DNA from: Alloalcanivorax profundimaris
Lineage (GTDB): Bacteria > Pseudomonadota > Gammaproteobacteria > Pseudomonadales > Alcanivoracaceae
Assembly: GCF_015265435.1 (NCBI RefSeq)
Contig: NZ_JABJWH010000004.1
Location: 1-64,000, forward strand
Length of the DNA: 64,000 nt
Direction of reading: 5' to 3'
The position numbers and the translations under genes are program-made. Of this stretch, positions 8,718 through 15,672 are shown piece after piece (within the stretch, counting starts at the first letter, position 1; every line of letters starts with the position of its first letter). The notes under the pieces are model-generated. The model was not told the DNA's origin and did not search any database. It saw nothing but the letters and a program-made list of their open reading frames with translations.

Positions 8718-9094
8718 GGCATCAGCTCCAGCTGCACGTCCTCGACGCCGGCGGCGCGCACCGCGTCCAGGGTGGCCAGGGCGGCCTGCAGCGGGGCGTC
8801 CGGTTCGCCGGTGATGAGCACCGTCTGGCCGGCGTCCAACTGCGCGGCGAGCTCACCCAGGGCGTAATCGGTGTCGCCGATACGCACCTGGCCGCTTTCG
8901 GTCACCGTCAGGGTCAGCCAGTCGCGGTCCTGCTGGTCGGTGCTTTCCTCGCTGGGCAGCACGTTCACCGGCAGGTCCTTCCAGTCGCCGAAGCGGCTGG
9001 CCAGCATGAAGAACACCAGCAGGATGAACACCACATCGATCAGTGGCGTCAGGCTGATGCTCGGTGAGCGGTGGCGTTCCGGTTCCAGATGCAT
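8714..9094 (-). CDS. exbD: ExbD biopolymer transport protein
   Basis: A 126-residue ExbD/TolR family subunit of the TonB-energising motor. It has the canonical SLTPLIDVVFILLVFFMLAS helix (about 14-33) with the conserved Asp, then a periplasmic domain with alternating beta/alpha pattern. It begins three bases after exbB and overlaps the second exbD. The helix Asp makes this the likely proton-carrying ExbD of the pair. Confidence 0.92.
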   Translation of the reverse strand: MHLEPERHRSPSISLTPLIDVVFILLVFFMLASRFGDWKDLPVNVLPSEESTDQQDRDWLTLTVTESGQVRIGDTDYALGELAAQLDAGQTVLITGEPDAPLQAALATLDAVRAAGVEDVQLELMP

Positions 9095-9097
9095 GGA

Positions 9098-9787
9098 TCA
9101 GCCGGCCACCGCCCGGCGGCGGGGAGCGTCGGCGGTGGCCTCGGCGGCGGGCGCTTCGGCCAGGTCACCCTGGCGGCGCACCTGGACCTTGAGGCGGGCC
9201 AGGCGGTCCTGCAGTTTTTCGCGGCACAGCTCGATGGTGCGGTCCGCCCAGTGGAAGGCGGCCAGGGCCGGGATCGCCACGGTGAGGCCGGCGGCGGTGG
9301 TCAGCAGCGCTTCCCAGATACCGCCGGACAGAATCGACGGATCCACCTGGGAGCCGGCGGATTCCAGGGCCTGGAAGGCGCCGATCATGCCGAACACGGT
9401 GCCCAGCAGACCGATCAGCGGCGACAGGGCGCTGATCACTTCCAGGGTGCGCAGGCCGCCGCGCATGTCTTCCAGGGCCTCGCGGCCACGGCGCAGGCTG
9501 TCCTCTTCCCAGCTTGCCGGGTCCATGGCCCGGTTGTCCCAGGCCTGGAGGATCACCCGGTCGATGGGCGCCTGGCCGGCTTCCAGGTCGGCGGGGGCCT
9601 GGCCGCGCTCCAGGCGCTCGAGCAGGGCGTCCGCCTGCTTGCTGGAAACCGGCCGGATGCGGCCGAACTGGAGCATCTTGGCGATCAGGGTGGCCAGGGC
9701 CACCACGGACAGGAGCGCGAGCAACCACATGGCGGGACCGCCGGCGGTGAACCACTCCGGGAGTTGAAAGTGCAGGAAAGAAGTCAT
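9098..9787 (-). CDS. exbB: ExbB/MotA/TolQ-type proton channel
   Basis: The 229-residue ExbB-type subunit forms the proton channel with ExbD in the inner membrane. There are three hydrophobic segments: about 16-36 (GGPAMWLLALLSVVAL), 115-140 (ISALSPLIGLLGTVFGMIGAF) and 155-180 (GGIWEALLTTAAGLTVAIPALAAFHW). The SPLIGLLGTVFGMI and AGLTVAIPAL motifs define the MotA/TolQ/ExbB family. It is the first gene of a tight four-gene operon. A Fur-like box lies about 100 bases upstream, so iron repression is likely. Confidence 0.93.
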   Translation of the reverse strand: MTSFLHFQLPEWFTAGGPAMWLLALLSVVALATLIAKMLQFGRIRPVSSKQADALLERLERGQAPADLEAGQAPIDRVILQAWDNRAMDPASWEEDSLRRGREALEDMRGGLRTLEVISALSPLIGLLGTVFGMIGAFQALESAGSQVDPSILSGGIWEALLTTAAGLTVAIPALAAFHWADRTIELCREKLQDRLARLKVQVRRQGDLAEAPAAEATADAPRRRAVAG

Positions 9788-9887
9788 GTCCGAACTCCGG
9801 TTGACGGGCGGCCGCCGCCATCTGGAAAGAGAGCGGAAAAGGGACGGTGCCGCCAGAGTGCCCGGGAGTCTAGCACTTGCGTATTCA

Positions 9888-9906
9888 AATGCAAGTCATT
9901 CCTATT
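9888..9906. promoter_or_regulatory. Fur-like box before exbB
   Basis: On the minus strand it reads AATAGGAATGACTTGCATT, matching 12 of the 15 specified positions of the pattern AATGA-N-AAT-N-ATT-NN-CATT. It is flanked by a TGCAA/TTGCA inverted repeat. The position about 100 bases before exbB suits Fur repression of the TonB system. The match was counted by hand. Confidence 0.55.
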
Positions 9907-9971
9907 TGCACCGGTTGGGGGCGTGACGGCCTGCCCGGAAGCGGCGCGGGCCGCTTCCGGCGGGAGGGAAT

Positions 9972-10397
9972 TTACTGCTGCATAAGGGTGTAGTTGAAGT
10001 CCGAATCGATGCGCTGACCGTCGGCGTTGAGCATCTCCACGGCGTTGCGGCGGTTTTGCACGAAGCGGAACTGCTCCTCGGGCTCGTCCGGGTTAAGCAC
10101 GTAGAGCGGGTAGCTCTGGCCGTCCAGCTGCATGCGCTGGTCCACCCAGTTGCCCCGTTCCACCTGGCCGGAGCCGGAGTCGCCGCGATCCAGGTATTGC
10201 TGGCGCAGCTCGAAGCGGGAGGCTTCGCCGTCCTGGTCGCGGTACAGGGTCAGCGTGGTCTTGATGCCGGCGCAGTCCGCGCACGGCAGCACGCCCTGAT
10301 AGACGGTGTTGGAGGCTTTGGGGTCGATGGGCTGGCTTTGGCAGGCGGCCAGGCCGAGCGTGCCGGCCAGGCCCAGGGCGTAAAGCGTCTTCTTCAT
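9972..10397 (-). CDS. NlpE-like outer membrane lipoprotein (N-terminal domain only)
   Basis: A 141-residue lipoprotein with a signal peptide ending in the lipobox LAAC (Cys19). The NlpE N-terminal signature is present: YQGVLPCADCAGIKTTLTLY (about 33-52), including the CxxC. NlpE senses copper and surface stress through Cpx in E. coli. This protein covers only the N-terminal beta-barrel-like domain (about 110 residues after the lipobox) and lacks the C-terminal OB-fold domain, as in many NlpE homologues. It is a single gene between the exbB operon and the small membrane peptide. Confidence 0.85.
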   Translation of the reverse strand: MKKTLYALGLAGTLGLAACQSQPIDPKASNTVYQGVLPCADCAGIKTTLTLYRDQDGEASRFELRQQYLDRGDSGSGQVERGNWVDQRMQLDGQSYPLYVLNPDEPEEQFRFVQNRRNAVEMLNADGQRIDSDFNYTLMQQ

Positions 10398-10495
10398 GGT
10401 GTGTCTCCCTGACGGTGAAAAATGAACAGGCCATCAGTATAGACAACACCCCGTGACGTATTTCACGGCTTTAACAGTGTTTAACGCGCCGGCGG

Positions 10496-10588
10496 TCATT
10501 CCTCCCGGCGGCGGGCGAGATAGCGCTGCACCCCTTCCGAGATCAGGAAGCCCACGGCCAGCGCGATCAAGAAGTAGAGTAAAATCAT
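10496..10588 (-). CDS. 30-residue single-span membrane peptide
   Basis: A short ORF reading MILLYFLIALAVGFLISEG then VQRYLARRREE. It has one hydrophobic helix (residues 2-17) followed by a strongly basic tail, as expected for an N-out/C-in membrane microprotein. A GGGGA ribosome site lies four to five bases before the ATG, and the TGA is followed by no other frame. I do not recognise a family. The long AT-richer leader upstream (10589-10760) supports a separate transcription unit. Real translation is inferred. Confidence 0.55.
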   Translation of the reverse strand: MILLYFLIALAVGFLISEGVQRYLARRREE

Positions 10589-10839
10589 AGTTCCCCGAAT
10601 CGGTAAAAAAGCCGATTTTTTAATCGAAGCCTGGTACGCACTTCCGGAAGCTTAGGCCGGTTTCGCCCTTGAATCAGTAACTTACTGTGAGCGCTTGTAA
10701 TTATTTGGTGGGGTCGATGGCGACCCGGAACTCAGAATAACGGGGGAAGGGGAGCGGCGTCAGAGTGATCGGATCGTTTTTTGAGCTGTGTCACAATTTG
10801 CATTGATGCCGGGAGGCGTTGCCCGCCCCCCGGCGTGCT
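10589..10839. other. Intergenic region with small palindromes
   Basis: There is no gene here. It holds a hairpin AATCGG...CCGATT followed by TTTT (about 10597-10622) and a perfect 6+1+6 operator-like palindrome CAGTAA-C-TTACTG (10675-10687). A GC hairpin after the GST stop (about 10808-10834) lacks a T run. The first two lie upstream of the 30-residue membrane peptide and may be its promoter or leader. Confidence 0.4.
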
Positions 10840-11511
10840 TCAGGCGCCCAGCAACTGCAGCGGGCCGCCCCGTTCGATGCCGCGCTGGTAGGCGGGCCGC
10901 GCCTCCACCCGCTGGATGAAGTCGCGGATATGGGGCAGGGCATCCAGGTTGGCCCGGGAGGCCGCCGCCTGCAGCGGGAAACTCATCTGCACGTCGGCGC
11001 CGCTCAGGTCGTCGCCGGCGAACCAGGTGTTGCGCGCCAGATGGTCTTCCACCAGGGCCAGTTGGTCCTGCAGTCGCGGCTGCAGGAACTCGCTGTTCAT
11101 CCGGCCGCTGATCTTGCGGGCGATGGGCTTGGCGAAGAACGGCATGGGCGCGGTGGCGACCCGGCCGAACACCAGCTTCATCACCAGCAGCGGCATCAGC
11201 GAGCCCTCGGCGAAATGCAGCCAGTACACATAGTCCAGCCAGGCCCGGCTGGCCGGGTCCGGCTTGAAGCGGCCGTCGCCGTAGCGCTCCACCAGGTACT
11301 CGATGATGGCGCCGGATTCCGCCAGCACGGTGTCGCCGTCGCTGATCACCGGGGATTTGCCCAGGCGGTGGATGCGGCGCAGGCTCTCCGGCGCCAGGCT
11401 GGTATTCGGGTCGCGGCGGTAGTGTTCGATCTCGTAGGGCAGCTCGAGCTCCTCGAGCAGCCAGAGGATGCGTTGCGAACGGGAATGTTCCAGGTGATGA
11501 ACGATGATCAT
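10840..11511 (-). CDS. Glutathione S-transferase
   Basis: A 223-residue cytosolic GST. The N-terminal thioredoxin-like domain (1-80) starts IIVHHLEHSRSQRILWLLEEL, with the Ser-Arg-Ser-Gln active-site region near residue 10-13 and the glutathione-contacting GKSPVI and ESGAIIEYL motifs. An all-alpha C-terminal domain follows (about 90-223). Likely role: conjugation of glutathione to electrophiles; the substrate is unknown. ATG 11511 is chosen because upstream codons in the same frame do not look like protein. It is divergent from the fecI-type gene. Confidence 0.9.
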   Translation of the reverse strand: MIIVHHLEHSRSQRILWLLEELELPYEIEHYRRDPNTSLAPESLRRIHRLGKSPVISDGDTVLAESGAIIEYLVERYGDGRFKPDPASRAWLDYVYWLHFAEGSLMPLLVMKLVFGRVATAPMPFFAKPIARKISGRMNSEFLQPRLQDQLALVEDHLARNTWFAGDDLSGADVQMSFPLQAAASRANLDALPHIRDFIQRVEARPAYQRGIERGGPLQLLGA

Positions 11512-11597
11512 GGGCGCTCCGGACTTGAGGATAAGCGCCGAGCATAGCACCCCCGCCCGGGACGGCGGGAATTGACCCGCCGGGCCGCCGCGTAGAG

Positions 11598-11616
11598 AAT
11601 GAGAATAATTTCCATT
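11598..11616. promoter_or_regulatory. Fur box before fecI
   Basis: AATGAGAATAATTTCCATT matches every specified position of the AATGA-N-AAT-N-ATT-NN-CATT Fur pattern and 14 of 19 of the classical 19-mer (as 11595-11613). It ends 17 bases before the GTG start of the sigma factor gene. This is the clearest regulatory site in the window. Confidence 0.88.
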
Positions 11617-11633
11617 CAATAACGGAGCTGTTC

Positions 11634-12161
11634 GTGACCGGGAGCGCGCCCACCGAGTCCGTCGCCGATCTCTATGCCCGTCACCACGGCTGGCTGCACC
11701 AGTTGCTGCGGCGCCGCCTGGGCTGCTCCGAGACCGCCGCCGACCTGGCCCAGGATACCTTCGTGCGCCTGCTGCGCCGGCCCCGCCGCTTCGACAGCGC
11801 CGAGGGCGCGCGCGCCTATCTGAGCACCGTGGCGCGGGGCCTGTGCGTGGATTTGTGGCGCCGCCGGGAAGTGGAGCGGGCCTGGCTGGCGGTGCTGGCG
11901 GAGCAGCCGGAAACCATGGCGCCTTCCTCGGAGCACCAGGCCATCGTGATCGAGACCCTGTGCGAGGTGGATGCCCTGTTGCGGCGCCTGCCGGACAAGG
12001 TGGCCCGGGCGTTCCTGATGGCCCAGCTGCACGGCCGGACCTACCGGGAGATCGCCGCCGCCCTGGAGGTGTCCGAGCGCATGGTGAAGAAGTACATGGC
12101 CCGGGCCATGCTGCACTGCGCGCTGCTGGAAGCTGATTTCCACCAGGGCGTATCGCGATGA
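11634..12161 (+). CDS. fecI: FecI-family ECF sigma factor
   Basis: A 175-residue iron-starvation sigma factor. Region 2 (about 12-80) contains LYARHHGWLHQLLRRRLG and ETAADLAQDTFVRLLRRP; region 4 (about 115-170) contains LRRLPDKVARAFLMAQLHGRTYREIAAALEVSERMVKKY. The GTG start has GGAG seven bases upstream, and the gene overlaps fecR by four bases. A Fur box just upstream predicts induction under low iron. The FecI/FecR pair should drive the TonB-dependent receptor at 15673, from which it is separated by an oleate hydratase gene. Confidence 0.94.
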   Translation: MTGSAPTESVADLYARHHGWLHQLLRRRLGCSETAADLAQDTFVRLLRRPRRFDSAEGARAYLSTVARGLCVDLWRRREVERAWLAVLAEQPETMAPSSEHQAIVIETLCEVDALLRRLPDKVARAFLMAQLHGRTYREIAAALEVSERMVKKYMARAMLHCALLEADFHQGVSR

Positions 12162-13162
12162 GCGCCCCGGACTCCACCTTGCCGGATCAGGGCGCGCCGG
12201 ACTATCGCAGCCTTGAGCAGGCCGCGGAATGGTTCGCCACCCTGGGCGACGAGGACGTCTCGGCGGCGGAGCACGAGGCCTGGCGGCGCTGGCTGGAGGC
12301 CAACCCGCGCCACCGCCGCGCCTGGGACTATGTGGAATCCGTGGGCCGTCGCTTCGGCCGGCTGCGCGCCGACGGCGATCCGGACCTGGCCGGTGGCGCC
12401 CTGGACCGGGTGCGCGAGCACCGCCTGTCCCGCCGCCAGGCGCTCAAGGGGCTGGCGGTGCTGGCCACCGGCGGCGCGCTCGGCTGGGCCGGTTGGCGCC
12501 ATTCGCCGTTGCCGGAGCTGGCCTGGGCCTGGCGCGCCGACTACCACACGCCGGTGGGTGGCCGCCGGGCGCTGACGCTGGACGATGGCACCCGCGTCTG
12601 GCTCAACACCAACAGTGCCTTGAACGTGGACTTCGACCGCCGACGGCGCCGACTCACCCTGGTGGCCGGCGAAGTGCTGGTGGACACCGGCGCCGACCCG
12701 CGGCCATTGTGGCTGGCCACCGGCGCCGGTGAACTGCGCCCGCTCGGTACCCGCTTCCGGGTGCGCCGGGATGGGGACGGCACCGAGGTGGCGGTGTACC
12801 AGGGCGCGGTGCGCGTGCGCGCCGCCGCCAGCGGCGCCGAGCGCACCGTGCCGGCGGGCCGCCGCACCCGCTTCGATGGCCGCCGCATCGCGCCGCTGGT
12901 CGATGCCGATCCGGCCCGCCAGGCCTGGACCCGGGGCCTGCTGATCGCCGAGGAGCGCCCCCTGGGCGAGCTGGTGGCGGAGCTGGCCCGCTATCGCCAT
13001 GGCCATCTGGCGGTGGACCCGGCGGTGGCCGGCCTGCCGGTGATGGGCACCTATCCCCTGGACGACACCGACCGCGCCCTGGCCATGCTGGAAGCCGCCC
13101 TGCCGGTGCGCGTCCGGCGGCGCCTGCCCTGGTGGGTGACCCTGGAGCCGGCGGCCGATTGA
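12158..13162 (+). CDS. fecR: FecR-family transmembrane sigma regulator
   Basis: A 334-residue partner of the preceding sigma factor. The N-terminal DUF4880 domain (about 18-60, [38 protein letters not shown]) contacts the sigma. A membrane segment lies near 108-120, preceded by an SRRQALKG sequence that resembles a twin-arginine motif. The FecR domain (about 130-240) holds [17 protein letters not shown], and the C-terminal STN-like end receives the signal from the receptor plug. Overlap with fecI (ATGA) shows coupling. Confidence 0.93.
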   Translation: MSAPDSTLPDQGAPDYRSLEQAAEWFATLGDEDVSAAEHEAWRRWLEANPRHRRAWDYVESVGRRFGRLRADGDPDLAGGALDRVREHRLSRRQALKGLAVLATGGALGWAGWRHSPLPELAWAWRADYHTPVGGRRALTLDDGTRVWLNTNSALNVDFDRRRRRLTLVAGEVLVDTGADPRPLWLATGAGELRPLGTRFRVRRDGDGTEVAVYQGAVRVRAAASGAERTVPAGRRTRFDGRRIAPLVDADPARQAWTRGLLIAEERPLGELVAELARYRHGHLAVDPAVAGLPVMGTYPLDDTDRALAMLEAALPVRVRRRLPWWVTLEPAAD

Positions 13163-13256
13163 CGGACACGTGCGTCAGGTCAAAAAGCGGATACACAAAA
13201 AGGCGCACCATGAGCGGATCGCGATGACCGTCACCGCAAGGAAGGAGGAAGACGCC

Positions 13257-15236
13257 ATGACCCGCCCCGATCCCTACGCCGCCCACGCCTTCACCCAGGA
13301 ACCGGACGCCAGCGCCGGCCACTGGTGTCATCAGCCGGGCAACACCCAGCCCGAGCCGGACATGGTGGGCCCCTACGCCCGCCATCGGCCGCTGCCCACC
13401 GAGGGCATCCAGGACCGCCACGCCTATATCGTCGGTGGCGGCCTGGCCGGCCTCACCGCCGCCTTCTACCTGATCCGCGACGGCCATCTGCCCGCCGAGC
13501 GCATCACCATTCTCGAGGACCACGACGTGGAAGGCGGCTCCCTGGATGGCGCCGGCAACCCGGAGGAGGGCTACCTGGTGCGCGGTGGCCGCGAAATGAA
13601 CGGCCACTACGACAATTTCTGGGACCTGTTCCAGGACGTGCCGGCCCTGGAGCTGCCCGACGGCTACAGCGTGCTGGACGAATACCGGCTGGTGAACGAC
13701 GCCGACCCGAACTATTCCAAGGCCCGCCTGCTGCACCACCGGGGCCGCATCAAGGACTTCGCCACCTTCGGGCTGAGCCGCGCCCAGCAATGGGAATTGA
13801 TCCGCCTGCTGCTGCGCCGCAAGGACGAACTGGACGACATCACCGTGGAGGAGTACTTCAGCCCGGGCTTCCTGGACACCAACTTCTGGACCTTCTGGCG
13901 CACCATGTTCGCGTTCCAGAACTGGCACAGCGTGCTGGAAATGAAGCTCTACATGCACCGTTTCCTGGACGCCATCGACGGCCTCAACGACATGTCCGCC
14001 CTGGTGTTCCCCAAGTACAACCAGTACGACAGCTTCGTGCGCCCCCTGGCCGACATGCTGCGCCAGCAGGGCGTGCGCTTCCAGCTCGACACCCGGGTCC
14101 ATGACCTGGACCTGGAAGAGCACGACGGGCGGCTCACCGTGCGCGCGCTGCACTGCCGCACCGCCGACGGCGAACAGCGCCTGGAAGTGGCGCCCCGGGA
14201 CCTGGTGCTGGCGCTCACCGGCTCCATGACCGAGGGCACCGCCTACGGCGATATGGACACCGTGCCGGTGCCCCGGCGCGGACGCACCGAGCCTGGCGAG
14301 GACAGCGCCTGGACCCTGTGGCGCAACCTGGCGGCGAAATCGCCGGTGTTCGGCCGCCCGGACAAGTTCTACGGCGACACCGACCGCTCCAGCTGGGAAT
14401 CCGCCACCCTCACCTGCGCGCCGTCACCGCTGGTGGACAAGCTCAAGGAACTGTCGGTGAACGATCCCTATTCCGGGCGCACCGCCACCGGCGGCATCGT
14501 CACCATCACCGATTCCGCCTGGCTGATGAGCTTTACCTGCAACCGCCAGCCGCATTTCCCGGACCAGCCCGACGACCTGCTGGTGCTGTGGGTCTATGCC
14601 CTGCGCATGACCCCGGACGGCGACTACGTCAAGAAACCCATGCCCGAATGCACCGGCCGCGAGATCGTCACCGAGCTGTGCCATCACCTGAACCTGCTCG
14701 ACGACCTGGACACGGTGCTCGCCCACACCAAGGTGCGCACCGCCCTGATGCCCTACATCACCGCCGAGTTCATGCCCCGGGCCGCCGGCGACCGGCCCCG
14801 GGTGGTGCCCGAGGGCTGCACCAACCTGGGCCTGCTGGGGCAGTTCGTGGAAACCCCCAACGACGTGGTGTTCACCATGGAGAGTTCGGTGCGCACCGCC
14901 CGGGTGGCGGTGTACCGGCTGCTGGGCCTGAACAAGGCGGTGCCGGACATCAGCCCCACCCAGTACGACATCCGCAACCTGCTCAAGGCCGCCCGGGCGC
15001 TCAACAATGGCCGGCCCTTCCCCGGCGAGCGGCTGCTGCACCGCCTGCTCGACCGCACCTACTTCGCGCCGGTGTTGCCGCCGCTGCCCGACGACGAGGA
15101 GGAGCCGGCCCCCGGCGCCGCCAACCCCTTCGACGCCGAGCTCAGCGCCCTGGCGGACCGGGGCGGCGAGGCCCTCAAGGACGTCCGCGCCTGGTTCACC
15201 CGCCTGCGCGACAACCTCCGCCACGACCGCGACTGA
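13257..15236 (+). CDS. ohyA: Oleate hydratase
   Basis: An FAD-dependent fatty acid double-bond hydratase (oleate to 10-hydroxystearate), formerly called myosin-cross-reactive antigen. The 659-residue protein has the dinucleotide loop [11 protein letters not shown] (60-70), the [17 protein letters not shown] segment carrying the conserved acidic active-site region (109-125), [13 protein letters not shown] and TECTGREIV-like C-terminal elements; length fits the family. AGGAGG at 13243-13248 selects ATG 13257 over ATG 13224 and GTG 13170. It is unusual in standing between fecR and a siderophore receptor. It may have been inserted, or may be co-regulated. Confidence 0.93.
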   Translation: MTRPDPYAAHAFTQEPDASAGHWCHQPGNTQPEPDMVGPYARHRPLPTEGIQDRHAYIVGGGLAGLTAAFYLIRDGHLPAERITILEDHDVEGGSLDGAGNPEEGYLVRGGREMNGHYDNFWDLFQDVPALELPDGYSVLDEYRLVNDADPNYSKARLLHHRGRIKDFATFGLSRAQQWELIRLLLRRKDELDDITVEEYFSPGFLDTNFWTFWRTMFAFQNWHSVLEMKLYMHRFLDAIDGLNDMSALVFPKYNQYDSFVRPLADMLRQQGVRFQLDTRVHDLDLEEHDGRLTVRALHCRTADGEQRLEVAPRDLVLALTGSMTEGTAYGDMDTVPVPRRGRTEPGEDSAWTLWRNLAAKSPVFGRPDKFYGDTDRSSWESATLTCAPSPLVDKLKELSVNDPYSGRTATGGIVTITDSAWLMSFTCNRQPHFPDQPDDLLVLWVYALRMTPDGDYVKKPMPECTGREIVTELCHHLNLLDDLDTVLAHTKVRTALMPYITAEFMPRAAGDRPRVVPEGCTNLGLLGQFVETPNDVVFTMESSVRTARVAVYRLLGLNKAVPDISPTQYDIRNLLKAARALNNGRPFPGERLLHRLLDRTYFAPVLPPLPDDEEEPAPGAANPFDAELSALADRGGEALKDVRAWFTRLRDNLRHDRD

Positions 15237-15318
15237 CCGCCGGCCCCTCCCTGGACCGGGCGTCCCGACGCAAGGTCCAGGGTCACGGCAGGAGCGACCG
15301 GCGACGCCGTTTTGCCTA

Positions 15319-15390
15319 TGTAGGAGCGACTTTAGTCGCGATAACCTCCAGTGCCATCTTCATCGCGGCTAAAGCCGCTCCTACCGCGAC
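15319..15390. repeat. REP pair (GTAGGAGCG type)
   Basis: Inverted REP units lie at 15319-15342 (TGTAGGAGCGACTTTAGTCG core) and 15361-15390 (GCGGCTAAAGCCGCTCCTAC core). It directly precedes the second covarying palindrome. Both lie in the 436-base gene-free stretch 15237-15672. Confidence 0.8.
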
Positions 15391-15427
15391 CACCTAACGC
15401 CGGAGCCGCCGGTGACGCTACCTCGGA

Positions 15428-15536
15428 GCGTTCCGGTGTGGGCCCCCTTCCGGGACCCTGTCAAACAGGATGTTTGACCGGGAGTCTCCAGGGATGGATT
15501 CACGACGTTCCCGGAAGGGGGCCCACACCGGAACGC
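15428..15536. repeat. 109-bp covarying palindromic element, copy 2
   Basis: Perfectly complementary 28-base arms (15428-15455 and 15509-15536) enclose a 53-base core with the GTCAAACAGGATGTTTGAC hairpin. The arms contain TTCCGGTGTGGG where copy 1 has TCTCGGAGTGAT, and the opposite arm changes to match. The sequence before the arm (CGGAGCC...GGTGACG.TACCTCG) is also shared with copy 1. The remaining 136 bases before the receptor gene hold no gene; a GGGAGGA ribosome site is at its end. Confidence 0.87.
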
Positions 15537-15672
15537 GGCCTATCTGGAGAACACTCCCAGCCCCGCCTTCTCCAAAGCGTGAAAAAAATCCCCCCGAACG
15601 GTTCCCCTTTTGCACGGCTGATCCGGTTCCTCCCATGACGACAGCAAAAACACCCTGGGAGGAACCGTCCTG

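Noticed and set aside
10597-10622. AATCGG hairpin with T run as a plus-strand terminator
   Set aside because: No plus-strand gene ends there; I list it only as part of the leader region of the membrane peptide.
10840-12177. A 445-residue minus-strand frame covering the GST and the fecI region
   Set aside because: The part upstream of 11511 is low-complexity Arg/Pro/Ala typical of an antisense shadow of fecI; GST starts at 11511.
12654-14153. Long minus-strand open frame of 499 codons opposite fecR and oleate hydratase
   Set aside because: It is antisense of two clear genes in a G+C-rich genome, with no motif or ribosome site.
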